Origin: AWTP1-13 sp963770295 | GTDB lineage: Bacteria > Pseudomonadota > Alphaproteobacteria > Rhizobiales > Hyphomicrobiaceae | Direction of reading: 5' to 3' | Assembly: GCA_963770295.1 (NCBI GenBank) | Contig: CAVYPA010000019.1 | Coordinates: forward strand, 186,001 to 250,000 | Length of the DNA: 64,000 bases | Shown: positions 54,445 through 64,000 of the stretch, one piece after another | How the letters are laid out: each line of letters begins with the position of its first letter | Position numbering within the stretch: the stretch's first letter is position 1 | Translations under genes and position numbers: made by a program | The notes under the pieces: model-generated | What the model saw: the letters and a program-made list of their open reading frames with translations, nothing else | Told to the model about the DNA's origin: nothing | Database searches by the model: none

Positions 54445-55476
54445 ATGAGCGCGCGAAAATTGGCTCCCGCCAAACCTTATCGAGGCGGGAATGGGCAGGA
54501 CGCCGCCGCGAGGCAAGGTGAGCGCATCCAGGCCCAGATCGACGCCCAGGATCGAAAGAAGGATCGAAAGAAGGACCGCAAGAGCGCCCCGAAGAAGGCG
54601 GGCTCCATGCAAGCGGGCACGCGTGCCTATCCCAATACTTTTCCGGCCCAGCACCTGAAAAAGCCCGGCCTAGAAGCCGACCTCAAACTGGCGCCGATGT
54701 ACCAGGCCCCAGGCTATAAGGGCTCGGGCAAGCTTAAGGACATGGCCGCCATCGTCACGGGAGGCGACTCCGGCATCGGGCGCGCGGTGGCCGTACTCTA
54801 CGCTCGTGAAGGGGCGGATGTTGCCATTGTCTATCTCAACGAGCACGAGGATGCGGAAGAGACCAGGCGCGCCGTCGAAGCGGAGGGCCGGCGCTGCATT
54901 CTGATCCCGGGAGACGTGGCGGAACCAAGCTTTTGCGCCGGAGCGGTAAAGAAGACCGTGGCGGCCTTCGGCAAGGTCGACATCCTCGTTAACAATGCGG
55001 CCTTCCAGGAACACGCCAGCGACATCCTTGACATCAGCGATGAGCATTTCGATCGCACGCTCAAAACCAACCTGTTCGGCTATTTCTACATGGCCCGCGC
55101 CGTCGTGCCGCACATGCGCCCCGGCAGCTCCATTGTGATGACGGGCTCGGTCACCGGGCTCCTCGGCAGCGGACAGCTCATCGACTATGCCATGACCAAG
55201 GGCGGCATTCATGCCTTCACGCGATCGCTGGCCTCCAACCTGGTCGACAGGGGCATCAGGGTCAATGCGATCGCACCGGGCCCGGTCTGGACGCCGCTCA
55301 ATCCCGCCGACCGTCCCGCCAACAAGGTAAAGAATTTTGGCGCCGACACGCCCATGAAGCGGGCCGCCCAGCCCGAGGAGATCGCGCCCGCCTTTGTGTT
55401 CATGGCTGCCCCGAGCTGCTCGAGCTACATCACCGGCGAAATTCTGCCGATCATTGGCGGCTACAGCGGCGGCTGA
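54445..55476 (+). CDS. SDR-family oxidoreductase, YghA-like stress type
   Basis: A 343-residue short-chain dehydrogenase with the long N-terminal extension of YghA/general-stress members. The extension has a DRKK repeat three times (residues 36-46) and then HLKKPGLEADLKLAPMYQAP. The Rossmann motif TGGDSGIGRA follows near residue 105, then NNAA, and Tyr-x3-Lys in DYAMTKGG. Such enzymes are thought to reduce aldehydes and are induced by drying or osmotic stress. It stands behind an EcfG-like promoter and a terminator-like hairpin. Confidence 0.92.
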   Translation: MSARKLAPAKPYRGGNGQDAAARQGERIQAQIDAQDRKKDRKKDRKSAPKKAGSMQAGTRAYPNTFPAQHLKKPGLEADLKLAPMYQAPGYKGSGKLKDMAAIVTGGDSGIGRAVAVLYAREGADVAIVYLNEHEDAEETRRAVEAEGRRCILIPGDVAEPSFCAGAVKKTVAAFGKVDILVNNAAFQEHASDILDISDEHFDRTLKTNLFGYFYMARAVVPHMRPGSSIVMTGSVTGLLGSGQLIDYAMTKGGIHAFTRSLASNLVDRGIRVNAIAPGPVWTPLNPADRPANKVKNFGADTPMKRAAQPEEIAPAFVFMAAPSCSSYITGEILPIIGGYSGG

Positions 55477-55736
55477 AGCCACAAGGCATTGGGAAAGCAA
55501 GCGGAGAAACGACGATGATGCAACAAGGGCACACCTTACGTGACAGGGCGATGACGCGGGGTGGCCCATATTTTCGCAGGGGTCGCCGTCCTTGCGGCGC
55601 ATTCCCAGGGGATGGTCGTCGGCGCTAACCACGCCGAGGTGGAACCCGGCGACGCTCAAGGCTCTTTAAATTAAGTTTGCTAGCAAATTGGCGTGCGGGA
55701 CGTGTCAAGTTTTCTAAGCTCGATCGGCAAGACCAG

Positions 55737-57372
55737 ATGAAACAGAACGGTAAAAGAGTAGGCGTCACTGCCGCGCTGCTGGCGCTCACGATGTTGGCCA
55801 GCGCACCGGCACTAGCGAAAAACCGCGAGGGGCGCGAGGCGGAAGAAATGTCCCGCCCTGCTAGGCGGCCCCCCGGTGCTGGCGGTCGTGGCGCTCAGCG
55901 AGCAGCACGTCACCATCTACGACGCGGACGGCAAGATCCTGCGCGCACCCGTCTCGACCGGGCAAAGCGGCTACGAAACGCCGGCCGGCATCTACAGCAT
56001 TCTTGAGAAAAACCGCGAGCACTATTCCAACCTCTACGATGATGCCTCGATGCCCTTCATGCAGCGCATCACCTGGTCGGGGATTGCGCTGCACGCGGGA
56101 CAATTGCCGGGCCATCCAGCCTCGCACGGCTGCATCCGGCTGCCGACCGGCTTTGCCGAGCGCTTGTTCGAAAGCACCAAGGTGGGCATGCGCGTCGTCA
56201 TCGTGCGCGACGACATGCGCCCCATTTCGTTCGCCCACCCTGCGCTGTTCAAGCCGGGTCCCATCGTCTCGGACGTAGCGCCACGCCGGCGTGAGACCTC
56301 CTCGATCACGCCCGAGCCGATCGCCATGCATTTGGGTGCGGCGGCGGCCGATGGCACCGCGGCCAAGCCGCGAACGTGGCGATCGATCGCCGCCGCCAAA
56401 AAGGCCGAGGCCGACGCCGCCGCCAAAACGGCGGAAGACGCGCGCCGCACCGTCGTCAGCGCCAACGCGGAGGTGGCAAAATCGCCAAGGCCTTGCGCAT
56501 GGCCGAAGTGGCAAAGCGCAAGGCCGAAGACCAGCTGCAAGATATCGAAAGCGCGCTCAGCCAGCGATCCGGAGCGCCTCTCCGACGAGCGCAAGGCGAA
56601 GTTAGACGAGGCCAAGGAGAAGGCGCAGGCCAAGCTGCAAGAGGCGCAAGCCCGTCTTGAAACGGCGCAGGTGGACGGCAACGCCAAGATGCTGGCCGCG
56701 AACACGGCCAAAGACGCGGTCAAGGCGGCGCTAGACGCCAAGGACGCGGCCGCCAAGGAGGCGCGTTTGGCCCAAAACAAGATGGCGCCGGTGTCGGTGT
56801 TCATTTCCCGCAAGACCCAGCGGCTCTATGTGCGCCAGGGCCTCCAGCCCATGTTCGACAGCGAGGTGACGATCCGCGATCCACAGGCGGCGATCGGCAC
56901 CTTCGTGTTCAGCGCGCTCGACTATACCAGCGATGATGGAACCGACCTGCGCTGGACGGCACTGGCGATGTATCCGAATCCGACCGACCCTGGGACCCCG
57001 CCAAGCCGTCACGGCGGCCGCCGCGGTGGCGAGCCCAGGGCGACGGACGCCAGGGCGGCCAAAATCGCGCTGGAGCGCATCTCCATTCCGCAGGACACCA
57101 TCGACCGCATTCGGGAAGTGGCCTCGCCGGGCTCGGCGGTGATCGTCTCTGACGAAGCCTTGAGCAACGAGACGGGCAAGAGCACCGATTTCGTGGTGCT
57201 GATGAGCGGGGAGCTGCAGGGCGGCATCAAGATCCGCAAGCGCAACAACGACGCGCCGTCGGCCTGGCGCCGGGATCGAGATCCCTACGGCGACTACGGC
57301 TATCGCCGACCCTACTACCAGCGCTCCTCCCCCTACTATTCCGGTGGCAGCGGGCCATTCGGCTGGTGGTGA
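55737..57372 (+). CDS. L,D-transpeptidase (YkuD family), reading frame broken
   Basis: A secreted L,D-transpeptidase that would cross-link peptidoglycan. A signal peptide starts at ATG 55737 (GVTAALLALTMLASAPALA). The frame then shifts in a run of six C at about 55866-55871. The YkuD domain follows (VTIYDADGKILRAPVSTGQS) with catalytic Cys in HPASHGCIRLP, then a long coiled-coil, an incorrectly shifted block from about 56480 to 56570 (AKALRMAEVAKRKAEDQLQD in another frame), and a second YkuD-like segment (VFISRKTQRLYVRQGLQPMF) with a Tyr/Arg/Pro/Gly-rich tail. Three one-base corrections restore about 544 residues. All conserved parts are present, so it is more likely functional than dead. Confidence 0.85.
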
Positions 57373-57854
57373 AACCGACCGTCTAACGGTCACCAAAACC
57401 ATAAAGTTCTTGCTGCGAAGTCGCTCTCAGGTGCGGCTTCGCTCGTTTTCTGACCCTCGACAGCAGCGGTTTCGACCGCGGTTGCGCCGCCCCTCGCCCC
57501 ACACAGTTTTGAGTCGGCGCCACGGTCAGCACGATGTGCCTTTGAGGGTCGTCTGCCCTTTCAGCGCTCCCCTTACTATGGGCTCAGCCCGTTCGGCTGG
57601 CGATTGGCCCACGGAACGTCCCGCGATCCGAAGCGAGAGGTTCTGGCCCAACCGCTTTTCGCTTAGTCATTCGAAAACTCAATAAAATAAGGCCTATCCG
57701 AAGGTTTGGTCTTTGGCCACTTGGACACAGACCCTTGTCCCTAGGTCGTGTCCCATCGTCAGTGATGCCAAGGCTTCAGTCCGTCTAGCTGTTTCGAGGC
57801 CGTTCCCTCAGCATTCATCGCAATCGAATTTGCGCGTGCGGATGGGAGAGCTAC
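57373..57854. other. Intergenic region before the peroxidase gene
   Basis: About 480 bases, less GC-rich than its surroundings toward 57660-57700 (AACTCAATAAAATAAGG). I see no gene, repeat or clear promoter. GGGAG stands before the peroxidase ATG. Confidence 0.4.
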
Positions 57855-60800
57855 ATGGTCACGTTCAATCTTGCTGATCTCGAGTTCATTCTGGACCAAA
57901 TCGAAATTGCGGAACGGAATGCGGCGGGTGAGGCGCTTATCGACATTCTGCCGAACGTGCAGGTGCCCTTGGGCCTCAGGACCGTCAGCGGCGAATTCAA
58001 CAATCTTGTCACGAGCCGGGACCAGTTCGGCTCCGCGGACGATCTCTTCCCGCGACTTCTCTCGCCGGAATGGCGGGTAGTAGGGGGCGTCTCGTACAAT
58101 TCCGACGGAACGGTTGTCGACAGCCAGCCGCGTACGATCTCGAACCTGATCGTTGACCAGACGGCAAACAACCCAGCGGCGGTTGCAGCGGCCGGAGGTA
58201 CCGATGGCGCCCAGATCGTCATCAGCCCCGGCTTGGATGGCGAATTTGGTACTGCCGATGACACGGACGTCTTTTTCATTCCGAATGTTAAGCCCGACGC
58301 GGGCCTTTCAGCCCCATTCAACGCCTGGATGACGTTCTTCGGTCAGTTCTTCGACCACGGCCTCGATCTCGTGACGAAGGGCGGCAACGAGAACATCATA
58401 ATTCCGCTGCAACCGGACGACCCGCTCTTTGTCGAGGGGGCGCCGAACTTCCTTATCCTCACACGCGCGACGCAAACGATCACGCCCGGCCCGGATGGCA
58501 TCCTGACCGACGACCCATCGACGGTCGTCGACGAGAGCGCCGATAACGGACGCGAGAGCACCAATACTACGACTCCGTTTGTCGATCAGAACCAAACGTA
58601 CACTTCGCATCCCGCCCACCAATTCTTCCTGCGCGAATATAAGTCGAAAACTGTCACCGACCCAGTGACTGGGATCTCGCACCTCGAACCCTTTGCGACC
58701 GGCAATTTGATCGAGGGCAGCGCCGGAGGCATGGCGACGTGGGCAGATGTCAAGCAACAGGCGCGTGAAGTGCTCGGCATCAACCTCACCGATGCCAATG
58801 TATTCGACGTGCCGCTTGTGCTGACCGACGCGTATGGCAACTTCATTCGCGGTGCACACGGCATGCCGCAGGTCATCGTTAAGACGGCGGGTGCCGACGG
58901 GAACTTCGGCACAGCGGATGATGGGATGGCCACCGTCGAAGGCAACATTGCGTCTCCCATCGACGTCAGCCACGCGGTTGGTACGGGCCACCAGTTTCTC
59001 ATCGACATCGCGGCCACCGCAGCGCCCGTCTTTGATGCGGATGGTAATCTCGCCCCGGACGCCGACACTGACGCGGGCAATGTACTCATACCGGACGCCC
59101 AAGGTCACTTCCTTGAATACGACAACGAACTGCTCGACGCGCACTTCATCGCCGGCGATGGCCGAGTAAACGAGAACATCGGCCTTACCGCGGTGCATGA
59201 AATCTTTCACGCTGAGCACAACCGCCTCGTCGAGCACACGAAGAGTGTCGTGCTCGCGACGGGCGACATTGCTTTCATCAATCAATGGCTGTTGCAGCCG
59301 ATTGAGACAGTTCCTAGTGACCTAACCACTCTAGTGTGGAACGGCGAACGCCTATTCCAAACTGCGAAGTTCGGCACCGAGATGCAATACCAGCATCTCG
59401 TGTTCGAAGAGTTTGCGCGCACCGTGCAGCCGCTGGTCGACGAGTTCCTGGCCCCGCTCGGCTACGATACCACCATAGACGCCTCGATCGTGGCTGAGTT
59501 CGCGCACACCGTCTACCGGTTCGGCCATTCCATGCTGACCGAAACGGTCGATCGATTCGATCCGGACTTTAACGTGATCGGTGACCCGAATTCCCCCGAT
59601 CCGGATCAGCAGCTCGGTCTCATCGCCGCATTCCTCAACCCTCTTGCATTCGCCGACAGCGGCGTAACGTCCGCCGAGGCGGCTGGCGCCATTATTCGCG
59701 GCGTCACGCGCCAAGTAGGCAACGAGCTCGATGAGTTTATCACCGAGGCGCTGCGCAATAACCTGCTGGGACTACCACTGGATCTTGCGACGCTCAATTT
59801 GGCCCGTGGCCGTGAGACGGGCGTGCCGTCCCTGAACCACGCACGCGCGCAGTTCTATACAATGACGGGTGATGAGCAGCTCAAGCCATATATTTCTTGG
59901 GCTGACCTTGCGATGCACCTGAAACACCCGGAATCGCTGGTCAACTTCATCGCGGCCTACGGAACCCATGATACGATCACCAGTGCGACCACAATGGATG
60001 CGAAGCGCGCGGCGGCCGTGCTGCTCGTGCTCGGTGGTGACGGAGCGCCCGCTGACCGGCTTGATTTCCTCAACGCGACGGGCGCCTACGCCGGTGGTTC
60101 GCTCGGCGGCTTGAATGAGATCGACTTCTGGGTCGGCGGCCTTGCCGAGGAGCAACAGCCGTTTGGTGGACTGCTCGGTTCGACCTTCAATTTCGTCTTC
60201 GAGACGCAGCTCGAAAACCTGCAGAACGGCGATCGGTTCTATTATCTAGCGCGCACGGCGGGCCTGCACTTTGGGGCTGAGCTTGAGCAGAATTCCTTCG
60301 CCAAGCTGGTGATGGCCAACACGGATGCGACGCACCTGTCGGATGCCATCTTTGCCACGCCGACCTGGATCCTCGAGGTCGACCCGACGAAGCAGCTCAC
60401 TGGCTTGGGCCTTTCGGGCCGCGACGACCCCACGGGCGGCATCGAGATCAACGGTGTCGAAATCATGCCACTCGTGATCCGCGACAATCCAGCAACGGTG
60501 GGCCAAGAACTCAAATTATCTGCAATATACTGGTGAGGACCACGTCGTGCTCGGCGGCACGGCTGGCAACGACATTATCATCTCTGGCGATGGCGACGAC
60601 ACGCTCTACGGCGACGCCGGCAACGACCGTCTCGAAGGCGGCTATGGCAACGACATTCTGCTAGGTGGTGACGGTGACGACATCATCCAAGATCAGGGCG
60701 GCGACGACAACCTTCAGGGCGGCGCGGGCAATGACGTCATCCAGGCCGGCAACATGTCGACCTTGGCGATCGGTAATCTGATCCTCGGTGGCGACGGCCA

Positions 60801-63800
60801 AGACTTCGTTATCACCACAGAAGACGTCTCGACGACCTTCGGCGGGCAGGGTAACGACTTTATCCTCGGGGCCAAGACCAACCTTCCGCCCACGGGCAAC
60901 GAGGGCGATGACTGGATCGAGTTCGGGACCCAGGACGGCGCGCCGGGGGACAACTTCGCACCGTTGCTGGCCGACGACGTTATCGGTCACGACATCTTCA
61001 TCGGCGGTGGCGGCTTCGACGAGATGATCGGCGAAGGTGGCGACGACATCTTCGTCGGCAGCGATGGTCCGGACAAGATGGACGGCATGTCCGGCTACGA
61101 CTGGATGTCCTACAAGAATGACGTTTATGGTGTCACGGCCGACTTGGCGCTCGCCATTTTTGGCGGTGTCGGCGAGTTCGGCGACCACATTGCCCCGCCG
61201 TTCGCGGCATCGCCCTCGTCAATCCTTGACCGCTTCGCCGAAGTGGAAGGTCTATCAGGAACCGCGTTCACCGACATCCTGCGCGGCGATAACGTCGATG
61301 CCACCACCATCGTCAATCATGGTGGTGCAACCGGAGGTGCGCTCACCAATCTCGCTTTGATCAGCGGACTAGCGGAGCTGCTCAGCAGCGTCGGCATTAC
61401 CACTCCAACGGGTGACGCCGGCTTCGTGGCGGGCAACATCATCCTTGGCGGCGACGGTGGCGACATTATTGAAGGCCGCGGCGGCGATGACGTCATCGAC
61501 GGTGATGCCTGGCTCAATGTGCGCATCAGCGTGCGGCAGAATCCTGACGGCACTGGCACAGAGGTCGCCAGTTTCGACAGCATGACTGAAATGATCAAGC
61601 TGATGATCGACGGGGTCTACAATCCCGGTCAGCTCGTTGCCGTACGCGAAATCAAGTTTGCGCCAACTGCTGGCTTCGATACGGCGGTGTTCTCGGGGGT
61701 TTCAGGCGACTACATCATCAGCCAGAACGGCGACGGTTCCGTTACCGTGACCGACAACGTCGCCGACCGCGATGGCGTCGACCGCCTGATTCATATCGAG
61801 CGCCTGCAGTTTGCTGACGGGAACGTTGTTCTGGCGCCTGGACTCAACGCCGAGCCGGTCGGCACGCTCACAATTAGCGACACAACCCCGACCGAAGGCG
61901 ATTTGCTAACGGTCTCGATCGCTGGCGTGACGGACGCGGACAATGCCGGTGCGGGTAATCTGACAGGTGCGATCACCGGAACCGTCAGCTACGTTTGGCA
62001 GTTCGAGCCCAACCCCGGTTCCGGCATATTCGAGGACATCATCACCGCGCCCGTTGGGGATCTCGCGTTCCAGAGTGCTAATGGGACCTCTTTCCGGGTC
62101 ACCCCCGATCTCGCCGGTCTCGCACTGCGCGTAAAAGCGATCTACGTCGACGCTCATGGCGTTGCGGAGACCGTGTTCTCGGCGACAACCGATCCGGTGA
62201 TCGATGTAGCCAATGCGCCACCAACGCCGCCCGCCGCCCTGACGGAAGGGAACGCCGGCGGTGAGGGGATTCACCTCGCAGCCTCGGACCTCAAATTCAT
62301 TCTCGACCAGATCAAGGTTGCGGAACACCATGCCGCCGGCGAGGACCTACTCTCGCTAGTGCCAAACGTGCGCGCTCCGGTCGGACTGCGCACCGTCGAT
62401 GGCTCGTTCAACAACCTGGTCAATTTCGGCGGGCATGATCAGACCGAGTTCGGTGCCGCAGACAATCTCTTCCCGCGCGTTACCGATCCGATCTTCCGGT
62501 CGGCCGAGCCTATCGCTTTCGATCCGGATGGGCCTGGCGGACAGACCGTAGGTACCCCCACGTCGTACAACCAAACCAGCGGCGACGTCTTCGACTCGCA
62601 GGTCCGGACCATCTCGAACCTAGTTGTCGATCAGACGGCGAACAATCCCGCGGCCTATGCCACCGCCTATGATCCGGGCGTGGACGGCGTACTGAATTTT
62701 GGGGCGCCGGGCAACGATGACGTGCTGAAGGACGGCGTACACATCGTCACAAGTCCAGGTCTGGACGGTCAGTTCGGAACGGCCGACGACAGAGACGTTT
62801 TCTTCTTCGAAAACGTAGCTCCCGACGCTGGGCTTTCCGCACCGTTCAACGCCTGGATGACCTTCTTCGGCCAGTTCTTCGATCACGGCCTCGACCTCGT
62901 GACCAAGGGCGGCAACGGCACGATCTTCATGCCGCTCAAGGACGACGATCCCCTGGTTGCGGGGGCGGACGGGCTCTTCAACACCAGCGATGATCTGCTA
63001 CCGCAATTGCGCTTCATGGTGCTGACACGGGCGACACAGTTCGATGGCCCGGGAGCCGATGGAATCTTGGGCACGGCCGATGACACCCACCACGAGGGCC
63101 AGAACACCACCTCACCCTTCGTCGACCAGAACCAGACCTACTCATCGCACCCCTCGCACCAGGTGTTCCTACGCGCCTACGCGATGGGAACAGATGGAAA
63201 GCCGCATGCGACAGGCAAACTGATCACCAATCGTGATCTCGGCCCAGACGGTAAGTTTGGCACCGCCGACGACGATGAAATTGGTGGCATGGCCACCTGG
63301 AAGGTCGTCAAGGCGCAGGCACGCGATTTGCTCGGTATCGACCTCAGGGATTCAGATTTCAACAATGTTCCGCTCCTGAAGACCGATGCCTACGGCAATT
63401 TCATCCCTGGTGCGAATGGCTTCGCCCAAGTCGTGATCGGTTTGGGGCCGGATGGTCTCCCCGGAACGTCGGACGACGCCACCATCGAGGGCAATCCACT
63501 TGCTCCTATCAATCTCAACGCGGTTGGCGCTTTCCGGACCGGCCACGCCTTCCTGAACGACATCGCGCATTCGGCCGTGCCGCTCAATGATTTCGGCCAA
63601 CCGCTGACCGCCGATCTTGACAACGTCATCAACACGGGTCCACAGCCGGCCGGCACCTACGACAATGAACTGCTCGACGCGCACTACATTGCCGGCGACG
63701 GGCGCGTGAACGAGAACATCGGCCTCACCGCGGTCCACGCCATCTTCCACTCCGAGCACAACCGGCTGGTCGATCAGACCAAGGAAACCATCCTCGCAAC

Positions 63801-64000
63801 AGGCGATCTCGCGTTCCTCAATGAATGGCTGCTGACGCCCGAGGCGGTGTTCCCGGCCAATCCCTCAACGCTCAACTGGGACGGTGAACGGCTATTTCAA
63901 GCCGCGAAGTTCGGCACCGAGATGCAATACCAGCACCTCGTATTCGAAGAGTTCGCGCGCACCATTCAACCCAACGTTGATGCCTTCTTCGCGCCGACGC
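57855..64000 (+). CDS. Giant RTX-type haem peroxidase with two peroxidase domains (right end off the window, one-base break)
   Basis: A secreted animal-type haem peroxidase. Domain 1 (57855 to about 60500) has the distal histidine in FFGQFFDHGLDL, the catalytic Arg in AGDGRVNENIGLTAV followed by FHAEHNRL, and the proximal haem His in TVYRFGHSML. At 60516 a spare T in CAAATTATC breaks the frame (formal stop at 60534); without it the frame runs on into RTX calcium repeats, an Ig-like region (TPTEGDLLTVSIAGVTDADN) and a second full peroxidase start from about 62270 with the same blocks FFGQFFDHGLDLVTKGG and GDGRVNENIGLTAV. I translated 60541-62520 and found no stop. RTX repeats imply type I secretion. 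A Pseudomonas putida protein of this build is known. Confidence 0.9.
60553..61503 (+). repeat. RTX (haemolysin-type) calcium-binding repeats in the peroxidase
   Basis: Nonapeptides of type GGxGxDxUx, such as GGTAGNDII, GDAGNDRLE, GGYGNDILL, GGDGDDIIQ, GGAGNDVIQ, GGQGNDFIL, GEGGDDIFV and GGDGGDIIE, occur in three clusters (60553-60750, 60841-61090 and 61441-61503). They bind calcium and form a beta roll. Confidence 0.93.

Overview
The window is chromosomal DNA of an alphaproteobacterium, most likely a member of the Rhizobiales (Hyphomicrobiales). The grounds are high GC content, the ssb - gyrA - coaD - cyclophilin - cyclophilin - queA - tgt gene order, an EipA/DUF1134 protein, DUF2585, DUF6481 and several small secreted families common in that group, and promoter motifs of alphaproteobacterial type (a GTTC-N7-GTTC SOS box and a GGAAC-N16-GGTT EcfG-like promoter). 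I cannot name the genus. No tRNA, rRNA, CRISPR array, insertion sequence or prophage was found.

Layout. 0-7 kb: the 3' end of a TetR regulator, NAD synthetase nadE, an EamA exporter, class II DAHP synthase, an alpha/beta hydrolase and a YbdK-type carboxylate-amine ligase. 7-17 kb, mostly minus strand: two small paralogous proteins, tgt, a frame-disrupted queA, an unknown protein, two cyclophilins, coaD, a LysE exporter, a haem c protein (plus strand) and gyrA. 17-26 kb: a small membrane protein, a wrecked SGNH-hydrolase gene, a DUF2306 protein with an ATT start, ssb with a repeat-rich leader and an SOS box, a lipoprotein, the DUF2157/GDYXXLXY pair, a RidA protein, a small secreted protein, an EipA-like protein with a long extension, and DUF2585. 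26-38.5 kb: dnaE, a YeeE/YedE transporter, small secreted or basic proteins, a glutathione transferase, a thioesterase, the EF-P modification cluster (efp, epmA, epmB) and an MFS transporter. 38.5-50 kb: a small RR-signal protein, a JmjC-type oxygenase, a TRAP transporter operon, a YhhQ queuosine-precursor transporter diverging from an HTH-QueF fusion, an SDR, an NTF2-FMO monooxygenase, an unknown protein, an MBL hydrolase and a DUF1499 protein. 50-64 kb: ubiE and ubiB, an aromatic-ring type FAD monooxygenase, a stress-type SDR, an L,D-transpeptidase, and a giant RTX haem peroxidase running off the right edge.

Two themes tie genes together. First, four queuosine genes occur in one window: tgt, queA, a YhhQ-like transporter and QueF. 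QueF is fused behind an XRE-type helix-turn-helix, which would make the enzyme its own candidate regulator. The Tgt here has lost two of its three zinc cysteines and queA is out of frame in several places, so the pathway may be decaying or partly rewired. Second, EF-P and two of its modifying enzymes sit together, with epmA carrying an early in-frame stop and a one-base insertion.

A caution: gyrA, which is essential, contains a one-base insertion, and six other genes carry single-base indels whose two reading frames both encode conserved protein. The simplest explanation is an error-prone assembly, so each frameshift should be read as an unverified base call before it is read as gene loss.
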